A stretch of DNA of 64,000 nucleotides from DATFJT01 sp965230755. Lineage in GTDB: Bacteria; Bacteroidota; Bacteroidia; Chitinophagales; Saprospiraceae. Every line of letters begins with the position of its first letter. Position 1 is the first letter of the stretch. Below, piece after piece: positions 35,655 through 45,006 of this stretch. The position numbers and the translations under genes were made by a program. The DNA lies in the NCBI GenBank assembly GCA_965230755.1, contig CBDDLT010000023.1, forward strand, positions 248,001-312,000, in the 5' to 3' direction. The notes beneath the pieces are model-generated. The model did not search any database. It was not told the origin of the DNA and worked only from the letters and a program-made list of their open reading frames with translations.

Positions 35655-37812
35655 AAATAGCAAACCAAAGAATCCGTCCAGAAGGAAATTTATAGTGAGA
35701 GGAGCTATTGGCACCCTAGGTGTACTTGCTCTAGGGACTTACGTTTTTAGAAATCCAATGCGTCGTGCGGCACTAGCCATGGGAGAAACACTTGTTCCGC
35801 CTTATTCCGGTACAGGAACCAAACCCAATTTATGGTTCGAAGTGACTAGCGATAATAAAGTGATTCTACACTCTCCTAAAGTGGAAATGGGTCAGGGTAC
35901 TTTCACGGGATTGGCTCAAATCATGGCAGATGAACTTGATGTTTCCATAGAGCAAATAGAAGTAAAAGCAGCAGAGACCAAAACGGGAGTAGTGGATAGA
36001 TTGAGTACCGGTGGTAGTCTTTCTATAGCATCGCTATGGCAGCCACTACGAGAAATGGCAGCGACCATGCGCGAAATGTTGAAGAAGGAAGGGGCAAAAA
36101 AATTAGGACTTGAGCCAGGTCAATTGAGCACCAACAATGGAGTGATATCTGGTGGAGGTAAGTCAATGACTTATGCAGAGGCAGCTCAAGGTGTTGAGGA
36201 GTGGGAGATTCCAGATACTCCGGAATTAAGACCAGTGAGTGACTATAAGTTTGTGGGGAAACCGGTTAAGCGTATCGATTTAGAAGCCAAGGTACTTGGA
36301 GATCCAATATTTGGAATGGATGCTGAGATGCCAGATATGCTGCATGCGGTTGTTATCCGACCGGAGCATGTCGGTGCGAAGTTTAAATCAGCAGAAACTG
36401 AAGGGGCTAAGAGCATGCCAGGTGTGGTTAAAGTGGTTCAGAAGGACGATTGGGTCGGAGTAGTTGCAGAGAGTTTTACTCAGGCTTTAGCGGCAAAAAG
36501 AAAAGTGAAGGTGGAATGGGATATTCCGAAAAAGTGGACGGAGGATGATATCAGAGATATGCTTCAAGTTGGGAAAGGAGATAGGATGATTATTCAGAAG
36601 TCTGGGAGTTCTTTGGATCCAGAAGAGGGAGATGTGGTATCTATGGAATTCAAAAGCCCTATTGGTGCACATGCTCAAATAGAACCCAATGGAGCAGTGG
36701 CTTATGTAGAAGGTGATAAGGCGACCATTATTATTTCTACTCAAGTGATCGGTGTTACTCAAAGACAGGTGGCTGAAGCTTTGGGATTCGAATTGGAAAA
36801 TGTCAATATTGTTCCTACGTACTTGGGTGGGGGCTTTGGAAGAAGATTAAATACATCTCATGCCATTCAGGCGGCTCAAATGTCTCAGGAAGTGGGGCGG
36901 CCTGTCAAGTATTTTTTTACACGAAAAGAGGAATTTCAGCACGATACATTTAGGCCTCCGACTCACCATATAGTAAGAGGTAAATTGAATGAAGAGGGAT
37001 TGCTTGAAGGATTAGAGCACCATTACGCAAGTGGCGATGTGGCCATAGGTTCGGTGATCATCCCTTCTGCTGCACATGGCATAATTGGAACGGATATCGG
37101 AGCCATGCGCGGGGGGAATATCATGTATGATAAGATTCCGAATAAAAGAGCTGTGCAATGGCATACGACCCTGCCCTTCGCTACAAGTTGGTGGCGTAGT
37201 TTGGGACTCTTAGCCAATACTTTTGCGATAGAGAGCTTTATTGATGACATGGCGGTAAAAGCTGGAAAGAATCCCGTTGAGTTTCGATTGGCGCAGATCA
37301 GTGATGAGAAAGAAGGCAAAAGGATTAAAGCTGTCATTAAAATGGCTGCAGAGAAGGCTTCGTATAGCGACGAAGTTATAGATGGCAGGGCGATGGGATT
37401 TGCAGCTTCCATTGATACGGGAGCCCCTTGTGCACAGGTCGTTGAAGTCTCGGTTAAGGATAAAGAGATTATTGTCCATAAGGTTACTTGTGCCTTTGAT
37501 TGTGGAATTGCAGTCAATCCGGATCAGGTCAGGGCACAGTGTGAGGGTTCGATCATCATGGGAATGAGTGGAGCTATGCACGAAAAAATGACACTGAAAG
37601 ACGGACAGTTAAGTCCTACCATTTATGGACCTTACGACATGGCTTTGATGAGACATTCTCCCAGGGAAATTGACGTTCATCTCATTCAGGGAGCGGACAA
37701 GCCGTTGCCAGTAGGAGAGCCTCCTTTGGGACCGATTGGGGCTGCGGTAGCCAACGCCGTATTTAGATTAACCGGTCAGAGATTGACGGAAATGCCTTTG
37801 AAACTGGCTTGA
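35638..37812 (+). CDS. molybdopterin-binding subunit, isoquinoline 1-oxidoreductase type (IorB-like), Tat-exported
   Basis: 724 residues. A twin-arginine signal is at the N-terminus (SRRKFIVRGAIGTLG, residues ~14-28), so the folded holoenzyme is expected to be exported. The Mo domain shows KVEMGQGTFTGLAQIMADEL, GGGFGRRLNTSHAIQAA, and the conserved Glu region GEPPLGPIGAAVANAV near the end. The single-polypeptide arrangement without a FAD subunit fits the IorB/aldehyde-dehydrogenase group that uses cytochromes as acceptors. Substrate is unknown: N-heterocycles or aldehydes are possible. An upstream in-frame pair of ATGs (35638, 35647) leaves the start uncertain by 3 residues. Confidence 0.92.
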   Translation: MNKMGKNSKPKNPSRRKFIVRGAIGTLGVLALGTYVFRNPMRRAALAMGETLVPPYSGTGTKPNLWFEVTSDNKVILHSPKVEMGQGTFTGLAQIMADELDVSIEQIEVKAAETKTGVVDRLSTGGSLSIASLWQPLREMAATMREMLKKEGAKKLGLEPGQLSTNNGVISGGGKSMTYAEAAQGVEEWEIPDTPELRPVSDYKFVGKPVKRIDLEAKVLGDPIFGMDAEMPDMLHAVVIRPEHVGAKFKSAETEGAKSMPGVVKVVQKDDWVGVVAESFTQALAAKRKVKVEWDIPKKWTEDDIRDMLQVGKGDRMIIQKSGSSLDPEEGDVVSMEFKSPIGAHAQIEPNGAVAYVEGDKATIIISTQVIGVTQRQVAEALGFELENVNIVPTYLGGGFGRRLNTSHAIQAAQMSQEVGRPVKYFFTRKEEFQHDTFRPPTHHIVRGKLNEEGLLEGLEHHYASGDVAIGSVIIPSAAHGIIGTDIGAMRGGNIMYDKIPNKRAVQWHTTLPFATSWWRSLGLLANTFAIESFIDDMAVKAGKNPVEFRLAQISDEKEGKRIKAVIKMAAEKASYSDEVIDGRAMGFAASIDTGAPCAQVVEVSVKDKEIIVHKVTCAFDCGIAVNPDQVRAQCEGSIIMGMSGAMHEKMTLKDGQLSPTIYGPYDMALMRHSPREIDVHLIQGADKPLPVGEPPLGPIGAAVANAVFRLTGQRLTEMPLKLA

Positions 37813-37823
37813 GCCGTTAGCAT

Positions 37824-38648
37824 TTAATTGAAGTCCGGATACTGGTATATTTCTCTGATCTGATGATATAATTCAGGGATTTCATTTCTCATGGTTTCCG
37901 GCCTCATGAAAAATACAGTACTTGCTAGTGCGAATACGTCAACTTCCGGCAAACCGATATATTTCTTTAGTGCCTCTTTGTTAAATCCAAGTACTTGGCA
38001 CAGTTCTCCAATCCTATATTCCAGATCGTTCTGATCCGCATTGTAATTCAGTAAATTCTGAAAAATTAGAGCATAGACATAATATCCGGTATTAAAGTAT
38101 TGTGTGGGTCGATTGAGCCCTAACATAAACTTATCGGTTGCGATTAGTACTACTTTGTCTTCGTGATTGGCCTCACAGGCGTGGACATGACGCAAATACA
38201 TCGGTGAGGGGAACGAGGTCTTGTATACAATGATCTTCTCATATTCCTTTATCAGGAAATCCTTCATATAAAATGTCATTGTAGCAATAACACTGGCAAG
38301 ACCGTGACTTACGTCAAAAGGAATACTGTGTTCCGGCCGAGAGTCAAAGTCTTTGGCGAGTACGATAAGAGAAACCCGTTTATTGAATTCCTGCTTTTCT
38401 TGTGCGGAAAGTTTGGAATACATCATGTTGTTGTTGTCCAAGCTCGAAATGAACTTTTCAGGCAATCTTGGTGGAAAGCGTTTGGCGAACATCCATTCTA
38501 TATGAGGGCTCATGACATAAGTGGCTGCAAGTCCTGCCAAGAAAGGAACCATCCATAGTGCATTGTCTCCGTCGTTTGTAAATGCGTAATAAGCAAAGTA
38601 TGCGAATGGGACTCCCAGTAGGAGGTATAGAATTCCGGATATCTTCAT
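37824..38648 (-). CDS. MtfA-like protein lacking the HExxH zinc site
   Basis: 274 residues with two hydrophobic segments at the N-terminus (about 5-22 and 30-47). The following region (MYSKLSAQEKQEFNKRVSLIVLAKDF ... VIATMTFYMKDFLIKEYEKIIVYKTSFPSPMY) resembles the MtfA/DUF980 peptidase family up to the point where MtfA has its HExxH motif, but no HExxH occurs anywhere here. It may be a non-catalytic homologue. It converges on the molybdo-hydroxylase gene. The assignment is moderate. Confidence 0.5.
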   Translation of the reverse strand: MKISGILYLLLGVPFAYFAYYAFTNDGDNALWMVPFLAGLAATYVMSPHIEWMFAKRFPPRLPEKFISSLDNNNMMYSKLSAQEKQEFNKRVSLIVLAKDFDSRPEHSIPFDVSHGLASVIATMTFYMKDFLIKEYEKIIVYKTSFPSPMYLRHVHACEANHEDKVVLIATDKFMLGLNRPTQYFNTGYYVYALIFQNLLNYNADQNDLEYRIGELCQVLGFNKEALKKYIGLPEVDVFALASTVFFMRPETMRNEIPELYHQIREIYQYPDFN

Positions 38649-38798
38649 GAAAATATTGTTTACGTTCCGATAACGGCTAGGAGTTCGTGGATATTTTGAA
38701 GGGGCTTAGATAATCAAATATTCCGCTAATTAAAATATCGATAAATTATACGTAAATACACAAAAAGAGTACAATAAAAAGAAATAGGTGTCAAAATA

Positions 38799-38830
38799 TT
38801 TGACAAAAGAGTGTTTTATTTTTATGTTTG
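38799..38830 (+). promoter_or_regulatory. Bacteroidota-type promoter of the Cys-repeat secreted protein operon
   Basis: TTTG at 38799-38802 and TATGTTTG at 38823-38830, separated by exactly 20 bases, match the -33/-7 consensus of the Bacteroidota primary sigma factor. The -7 element ends 26 bases before the ATG at 38857. Confidence 0.7.
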
Positions 38831-38856
38831 TTGGACGGAAATAAAATAATGCACTT

Positions 38857-41343
38857 ATGAAAAGTTATTTCACCTTCTTCATTTATTTTCTTGGGCTCTA
38901 CAATTTGATAGGACAAAATCTTACCGATTTTCGATACAACGATACGGTTGGATTGGAGCCTGGTGTTTCGCATTATTTATTCGAACACATCAGTCGGAAC
39001 TCTTCAACATTATGTGATTGTTGGGATGCTGAATTGGTGATTACTAAAAACGGACAAGTAGTCAATGCGGTTGCTCAGGAGTGTTTACAAGACTATCAAT
39101 ATCATATCAGGTTGGAGTACACTTGCTTGGGCACTGATGGGGAATCCCAAGAGTTCTTCTGTGATTATCATGTCCGCATTGAGTTGGAAGGAGGCGTTTT
39201 AGAAAACTATTATATTGATGGGGAGAATCACAAAGTCGATTATCATTCCGGAAGTCTGTTGAATTTGTTGGAGAGAGCCGGAACGCCCAATGAATTTACA
39301 TTCGACATTATTATTTCGAAGACTCTTACAGGAATGGGACTGGAGTGGGGAGAATGCAGGATACCTCTCAGTTTTAACTATTTGAGTACGGAGGGTCAGT
39401 ATTATACCAAGGTATATTTTGATCATAATTCTCCGATCATTTTTAGAGATTATGCAGAAGGTTGTGATCCAAGGAACATCAACAACGCTAATCTTGCTTG
39501 TTGTACAGAAAATGAGAAAATTATTTTTCGTGGGGATTATGTCATCCGTCATGAACAAACCCAATCTACTAGTGGAGAGATTTGCATCAATTCTGGTGTA
39601 GAGTTGAGTGGCGGAGTTACAACTCCTGGTGGCTCAATCCAATTCTCTTCCGGATTTGATACGGAGACCTGTTTCGAAGCAAAAACAATTGATGGTTTAC
39701 AGCAGAATTTTACATCAAGGACTGAATTAGAATGCAGGGGTGCTCCTGGTAAGTGCTACTATATTGGCTCTGTATTGGTTTATAGGGAGATCGTCACTGA
39801 GAAATACAAGGTCAGTTGTGATGAGTATGATCCTCTGCAGCCATTCGAGATAGAACGAAAGCTAATACTAACTGGAATAAGACCAAAGTGTTGTGAACAT
39901 CAATCCGAATGCGAGGGCCTAAATCCCGATTATTTTGATCCGCAAGGTATCATGAATGGTAACTTAATGAATGACTGTTCCGGAAGGATTGAATTAAATA
40001 GCAGTTACTCTGATATTTTTAGAATCGAATGGGTGGGACCAAATGGTTTTTCTTCTGCGGAGGAGAACATTTACAATCTCGAACCGGGAATCTATACATA
40101 TACTATAAGAAATCAATGTTGCGAGGAAATTTCGGGAACTGTAGAATTATGTGATGATCCTGTAAGAGAGAGTTGGGTGTACAATACTGAAACGGAGGAG
40201 TACTGTAGAACAGTGAAGTGCAAAGAAGGAGGGCCTGCCTTTAAGTGGAAATCATCTTTGTGTGAATACCTGGAATGTGTGATTGCCGATCAAACAATTT
40301 CTGACATCGATGGACTGAATTGTATAGAGAAGGATTACTATCAGGGAGAATTATTAGGAATAAGGGTAATGGGACCTGTTGAAACGGAAGTTGAGTACGA
40401 TCAAGACATTGAACGATGCTTTCAACGAATTATATGCCAGGGTGATCTGGTAGAAGAAATAGAGGAGCATCCATATTTGGAAGAGTGGAATTATGATGAA
40501 GACAAAGAGGAATGTGTTCGAATGGTTATTTGTTTTGGGGAAGAATTTCAAGAAATATTTCGTGATCCTGATATAGACGAAGAATACGAGGAAAGAGCGA
40601 ACGAATGTACGATGGTCGTAAACTGTAAAGGTGATGAAATCGAATATGAAGATGACCCTTACTACATCTCGGATTGGAGCTGGTCGGAATCAAGAGGATG
40701 TGAAAAGGAAGTAAGATGCAGGAGAAATGGGAGGACCAAAGAGATTGGAGGCGAAGAGTCTTTCTATGATACTGAATATGACGAGTCCGATGATATCTGT
40801 TATTCGGCGGTGCGATGCAATGGAGATCGAGTTCACGGCGAATTGAAGTATAGCGAGCCTTCAAAAGGGGATTGGCAGTGGGGGACTGGCGATCCTTGTA
40901 TTAGGGAAGTATACTGTCCTTATTCCAATGAAACATTCTTTGAGTATGTCGACCCTGATTTTCGAAGCACAGGTGATACATGCACCGGAACGGATGTATT
41001 GATTTATGAGGTATTCTGTGATGGAATGTATATGGGTATTACAAACTGCCTGGGAGGCATAGACATCAATGATCGTTCTGCCTTGAGAAATAGAACTTCA
41101 GATGATAGTCCGATCAATATTTACCCCAATCCATTCAGTAAGAGTTTTATAGTAGACCTCAATGAAGCTTTTGAGAACGACGATTGTAGTCATTTTTCTC
41201 TATTCGATATGGATGGCAGAAAAGTACTGGAAGGCACTCTAAATCGAGATAATGTTGATGCCTCAACTCTAACAAAGGGAGTCTACTATTGCCAGATTAA
41301 CTGTAAGGGCCAAGTGTACTTTGAAAAATTGATCAAACTTTAA
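38857..41343 (+). CDS. large secreted Cys-repeat protein with T9SS sorting domain
   Basis: 828 residues. Signal peptide (about 1-20, ending LIGQ). Residues ~20-435 are a beta-rich region with many Cys. From about 438 to 730 there are 7-8 tandem units of ~31 residues, each with an aromatic W/Y near the start and a Cys-x5-Cys pair (CVRMVIC, CFQRIIC, CTMVVNC, CEKEVRC, CYSAVRC, CIREVYC) followed by an acidic segment. The C-terminal ~80 residues (INIYPNPFSKSFIVDL ... ALTKGVYYCQI-like turn ... FEKLIKL) are a type A T9SS sorting domain. I do not recognise the repeat. First of three genes in a row encoding exported proteins. Confidence 0.75.
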   Translation: MKSYFTFFIYFLGLYNLIGQNLTDFRYNDTVGLEPGVSHYLFEHISRNSSTLCDCWDAELVITKNGQVVNAVAQECLQDYQYHIRLEYTCLGTDGESQEFFCDYHVRIELEGGVLENYYIDGENHKVDYHSGSLLNLLERAGTPNEFTFDIIISKTLTGMGLEWGECRIPLSFNYLSTEGQYYTKVYFDHNSPIIFRDYAEGCDPRNINNANLACCTENEKIIFRGDYVIRHEQTQSTSGEICINSGVELSGGVTTPGGSIQFSSGFDTETCFEAKTIDGLQQNFTSRTELECRGAPGKCYYIGSVLVYREIVTEKYKVSCDEYDPLQPFEIERKLILTGIRPKCCEHQSECEGLNPDYFDPQGIMNGNLMNDCSGRIELNSSYSDIFRIEWVGPNGFSSAEENIYNLEPGIYTYTIRNQCCEEISGTVELCDDPVRESWVYNTETEEYCRTVKCKEGGPAFKWKSSLCEYLECVIADQTISDIDGLNCIEKDYYQGELLGIRVMGPVETEVEYDQDIERCFQRIICQGDLVEEIEEHPYLEEWNYDEDKEECVRMVICFGEEFQEIFRDPDIDEEYEERANECTMVVNCKGDEIEYEDDPYYISDWSWSESRGCEKEVRCRRNGRTKEIGGEESFYDTEYDESDDICYSAVRCNGDRVHGELKYSEPSKGDWQWGTGDPCIREVYCPYSNETFFEYVDPDFRSTGDTCTGTDVLIYEVFCDGMYMGITNCLGGIDINDRSALRNRTSDDSPINIYPNPFSKSFIVDLNEAFENDDCSHFSLFDMDGRKVLEGTLNRDNVDASTLTKGVYYCQINCKGQVYFEKLIKL

Positions 41344-41359
41344 AATAAATAAATACACT

Positions 41360-42196
41360 ATGAAAAAACTTTGGATTCTTCTAATTCCACTTTTGAGCCT
41401 GGGATGTCAGGACGACAATATTTCTGATGATAATGGATCTTTGATGGTAGGACTTGACAGATCTTCTGAGGTGAAAATGTCGATTCAAGTCGATGTTGAG
41501 GTTTCAGAATTTTTGAGCTGTGTCAATCCTGAGGACAGGGAGTTAATGACCGATGCAGAGAAGGTTTTATCTGTACCGAAGCCGAGAAGGTATAAAGCAC
41601 TCTATTACTTTAAAGAAGATGGTCTGATTGATGCCAACATAGAATACTATACTAGTCCGGATATGATCCAATTTCCTGAAAATACGATTGGGTTACATCA
41701 ATTGTCCGAAAGATTCAGAGCAGAAAGGATAGAAATTCGCGATGGAAGAATGACGAGATATGACAAGGATGGCGTGGAAATCAATTCAGATCAAATCAAT
41801 CATGATATTTCGGCCATTATCGAGGATCTGGTTCAAGGGATGTCAGAAAACGTGCACATTTCAGATCAAGAATTCGATGCTATTCTTGAGGCCTTTAATG
41901 ATAGTGGTTTTATTTTGACCAATTCAACGGATGAGACGGCTGTTCTTAGTCATATTTTTCCTGATAATACCAAGGTGTCCATGTTGGTAGATAAGCAGGC
42001 GAGAAAGGTATCTGCTAGGTCAAATTTTAATGCTACTGGTGATGTGGTAAGCAGTTCGAGTTTGATCTATTCCAATAATTTGGAAGATCTCAATGCCTAT
42101 GTGTATTCAACTTATTATGAGTCCCCAAATACTATGAATAAAATGGCCTATAGTTATTTCGTAAAAGTATTTGATCAAGAAATTAAAACCTATTAG
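41360..42196 (+). CDS. lipoprotein of unknown function
   Basis: 278 residues. A lipoprotein signal with lipobox LSLGC (C16) is followed by an acidic stretch (QDDNISDDNG) typical of surface-exposed Bacteroidota lipoproteins. The body has no motif I recognise. It begins 17 bases after the Cys-repeat gene and ends 1 base before the next gene's ATG (TAG A ATG), so the three are almost certainly one operon. Confidence 0.65.
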   Translation: MKKLWILLIPLLSLGCQDDNISDDNGSLMVGLDRSSEVKMSIQVDVEVSEFLSCVNPEDRELMTDAEKVLSVPKPRRYKALYYFKEDGLIDANIEYYTSPDMIQFPENTIGLHQLSERFRAERIEIRDGRMTRYDKDGVEINSDQINHDISAIIEDLVQGMSENVHISDQEFDAILEAFNDSGFILTNSTDETAVLSHIFPDNTKVSMLVDKQARKVSARSNFNATGDVVSSSSLIYSNNLEDLNAYVYSTYYESPNTMNKMAYSYFVKVFDQEIKTY

Positions 42197-42197
42197 A

Positions 42198-43565
42198 ATG
42201 AAAAATTACATTTTGGTATCGGCTATAGTGACCCTCGGATTATCTGTATTCGGGCAAGAGAGGAATACGCTTTGGTTGGAAGGCGCTGGGGCAAGTTCTT
42301 CTCTAGATTGGGATAATACAGTTCGTGAACTGGAAAAGGATTATGATTTATTCAGGGTAATTTCATTAGATGGATTACCGCAGACTGCTTATCCATTGGA
42401 AGGCAATGTAGAAGAGGAGACGGTTACTTTGGATGATCATATTCGAAATGATGACCGAAGAGACTATGACAATATTCTCGGTATTGGTCATGATTTTGGT
42501 GGAATAGTCCTAAGAAATTTGGAAAAACACAATGAAAACTTGACTGCCATGATCTTGGATGGAACACCTAACCAGGGATCCGAATTTGTTGAATGGGCGA
42601 TTAAAGATGGAGCCAATGGTAGATCTAAAGCTGAAAGGGTAATTGAAGATGTAAATAGGATCAAGAGAGGAGATAGTTGTGATGACTGTGATGTGGTTGG
42701 AGCTTTTGAAGATTGGATTAGAGATCTTAAGAATGGTGAAGACCAGTATACGGATTTAACGCCCAATAGTCCAATCATGAATGATCTCAATCAAAATCCA
42801 CCGCAAATTCCTTTTGCCATTTTTTGGGGCTCTAAACCGGATGTAACTTTTACTGAACTATTATCGAATTATGGATTCACTTTTACCGGAGATCAAGATC
42901 AGTTCACTTCTTGTTATGAGTCAGCTCAGTCAAGAGCAAGAGAACAGGCTCGTTATAAGTATTTGACAGCGATATCAAAAGCAGGCAACCTTTTTACGGA
43001 TGTATTGGACTTTGCAGGAGCATTGGAAGGAGATATTTCAGCAGGAGATTTTTTCTCGGCATTGGCCACTTTTATAAGCGAATCCCGACAAGACATCATT
43101 GACATACTAGATGCTAGAAGAGAGTTGGATTTAGAATTGGATAGATTGATACGATGTGAATTAGCGAATCAATTGTTGTCTATTGAATGGCTTTTGGCTT
43201 TACAAAATGGAGAAGAACCTGTGATTTTGATCGAGGGTGATAACCCTTCAGAGGCGCAGTGTTTTGATTATTGTAGAGATGATTGCGACGACGATCAGAC
43301 TACACGTTGTTTCGACAATTGCATGTTGTCTTGTTTGAATGGACAGAGCCCTTTGGGAGGGCAGAGATATGTTCCATTATATAAAGAAAGCGATGGGGTT
43401 TTATTAAGAGAAGAACAACTTCTCTCTGGATCTGTGCATGACTATCATTTGAGCAACACCAATCATTTTCAGGAGACGAATCCCAATCATGGGGCTTTAC
43501 TCGATCATTTTCAGGATTTGTTTGATGGGAATAAGGGGCCAGAGTTCATGGTGAACCGGCTTTAA
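42198..43565 (+). CDS. secreted alpha/beta-hydrolase-like protein with Asp at the nucleophile elbow
   Basis: 455 residues from the ATG at 42198, chosen because it begins a signal peptide (NYILVSAIVTLGLSVFGQ); an in-frame TTG at 42171 would overlap the previous gene. The N-terminal half resembles a lipase-type alpha/beta hydrolase: NTLWLEGAGASSS, then DNILGIGHDFGGIVLRNL, where the elbow is G97-H-D99-F-G-G, and AMILDGTPNQGSEFV. Asp replaces the usual Ser, as in epoxide hydrolases and haloalkane dehalogenases. A Cys-rich segment (CFDYCRDDCDDD ... CFDNCMLSCLNG) follows near residue 350-390. Third gene of the secreted operon. Confidence 0.65.
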   Translation: MKNYILVSAIVTLGLSVFGQERNTLWLEGAGASSSLDWDNTVRELEKDYDLFRVISLDGLPQTAYPLEGNVEEETVTLDDHIRNDDRRDYDNILGIGHDFGGIVLRNLEKHNENLTAMILDGTPNQGSEFVEWAIKDGANGRSKAERVIEDVNRIKRGDSCDDCDVVGAFEDWIRDLKNGEDQYTDLTPNSPIMNDLNQNPPQIPFAIFWGSKPDVTFTELLSNYGFTFTGDQDQFTSCYESAQSRAREQARYKYLTAISKAGNLFTDVLDFAGALEGDISAGDFFSALATFISESRQDIIDILDARRELDLELDRLIRCELANQLLSIEWLLALQNGEEPVILIEGDNPSEAQCFDYCRDDCDDDQTTRCFDNCMLSCLNGQSPLGGQRYVPLYKESDGVLLREEQLLSGSVHDYHLSNTNHFQETNPNHGALLDHFQDLFDGNKGPEFMVNRL

Positions 43566-43583
43566 TACCAAAAACAATCTATT

Positions 43584-43712
43584 ATGACGCATATTATTGG
43601 AATATCAATTCGAATTTCTTTGTTAAAGATACTCGCAATAGCTGTTGCTATTCCTGTGTTTTCTGTCTCAAACTTCTTTTTGATTTCATGCAAATCCAAT
43701 GCGTCATTCTAA
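43584..43712 (+). CDS. possible 42-residue lipoprotein-like small ORF
   Basis: An ATG at 43584, 18 bases after the previous stop, opens 42 codons with a hydrophobic core and a lipobox-like FFLISC followed by KSNASF and a stop. It could be a tiny lipoprotein or a decayed gene start. Support is only the signal-like sequence and its position in the operon gap. Confidence 0.3.
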   Translation: MTHIIGISIRISLLKILAIAVAIPVFSVSNFFLISCKSNASF

Positions 43713-43729
43713 ACTGTTCTTGGTATAAG

Positions 43730-44920
43730 ATGATGCGCGCACGACCAGTTTTGGAGATGCTATTCATGATACTATGGATGGCATCTTTTTTTATTATATC
43801 CTGCTCCTCTGAGGAATCTGCATTGAGCAAGATATTTAACAAAAATGTAAATTCATGGGATATCGAAGCCAGTGAGCAGAGCTATTTTTACCCTATTGTA
43901 TTGGATCGCAATTTTCTTATGGCCGGCGCGTGTTCCGAAATACCCTGTGTCAGCCTAATAAACCGCTTTACTGGAGAAGTACTTTGGACTATAGAAGATC
44001 ATAGATTTGATCGACTCTATTACAATATGACTCCGTATGTGTATGCCGATTTCGTAGTATTACCTATTAGCAAAGAACTGATGGTCATCAATTGGAAGAA
44101 AGGAGAGATCGTTCATGAAACTCTATCGGCGGATTATTGTGAAAATCATATTTATGGTCTAGGTTCATTCTTTTTTCGCGCTTGTTACGACATCCATAAT
44201 AATGAAGGCTTGATAATACAATATGATTTGACTGGTTTTACCCAGGATTCGATCTGGAGTATTCCATTTCGAAATATTTCCACTTCATTAATTCGATCTC
44301 CAGTTCCATATCAGAATTATTTGGTGACAGGAAGCATTGATCATATTTCTAAGCAAAATAGTTTATCATATTACCACATTTTTAATCGAAAAACAGGCTT
44401 GTCGAAAAATGCGGAAATATATCCGGAAAATTATCTTGGTGAGGGTGCAAGTTTTTCTCCTTTGGTCAAAGATGGAGCTTCCTACTGGATGGTAAATCGC
44501 GATTTGGTTAGGATAAATTTGGAAAGCGGAGAAGAAATCTGGCGTCTAGAATTTCCTCATGGAATACTCACTTCCAAACTATCCATGGACGATGAAAAGC
44601 TGTATCTGCCTTGTGAAAATGAGCAACTTTATGCGGTAGACCCAAAAACAGGAAAAATAATTTGGCAGACGAAAATAGCTGGTACACCATCAAGGCTTTT
44701 TCCCGATGAAGCCTATATTTATCTAGTTGGGGGATCAGACCAAAATATCTACAAAATCAATGTTGAAAATGGATCGATAGTCGAACGATGGAAGTTGAAA
44801 AAAGGGAATTTGCACCGGGTGTGCTGGTTTGGGGGTGGAAAGGCTTTGTTTAAGCAAGATTCGATCTGGCGTTTTAGAGAATTGGATCGTCAAAATGATG
44901 TTTTCGAAAAGTTAAAATAG
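43730..44920 (+). CDS. lipoprotein with PQQ-type beta-propeller repeats
   Basis: 396 residues if started at the first of two ATGs at 43730; the frame is open from 43688. A long hydrophobic leader ends in FFIISC, a lipobox. The body contains repeated blades with the PQQ/YWTD-like pattern: INRFTGEVLWTIED, INLESGEEIWRLEF, AVDPKTGKIIWQTKI, INVENGSIVERWKL. Such propellers usually bind proteins; no PQQ ligand set or enzyme domain is visible. Probably located on the outer membrane. Confidence 0.75.
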   Translation: MMRARPVLEMLFMILWMASFFIISCSSEESALSKIFNKNVNSWDIEASEQSYFYPIVLDRNFLMAGACSEIPCVSLINRFTGEVLWTIEDHRFDRLYYNMTPYVYADFVVLPISKELMVINWKKGEIVHETLSADYCENHIYGLGSFFFRACYDIHNNEGLIIQYDLTGFTQDSIWSIPFRNISTSLIRSPVPYQNYLVTGSIDHISKQNSLSYYHIFNRKTGLSKNAEIYPENYLGEGASFSPLVKDGASYWMVNRDLVRINLESGEEIWRLEFPHGILTSKLSMDDEKLYLPCENEQLYAVDPKTGKIIWQTKIAGTPSRLFPDEAYIYLVGGSDQNIYKINVENGSIVERWKLKKGNLHRVCWFGGGKALFKQDSIWRFRELDRQNDVFEKLK

Positions 44921-45006
44921 GACCAAAGCAGAATGGATTTTATTATATTTAATTCAAGGCTCAGAATACATGGACATGTGAATCCGTAAAAAGTAAAATC
45001 TTATTC

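Noticed and set aside
37023..37581. Minus-strand ORFs of 164 and 123 codons
   Set aside because: Antisense to the molybdopterin subunit gene, which is strongly supported by motifs.
43648..43842. 64-codon minus-strand ORF
   Set aside because: Overlaps the signal region of the propeller lipoprotein on the other strand and has no supporting features.
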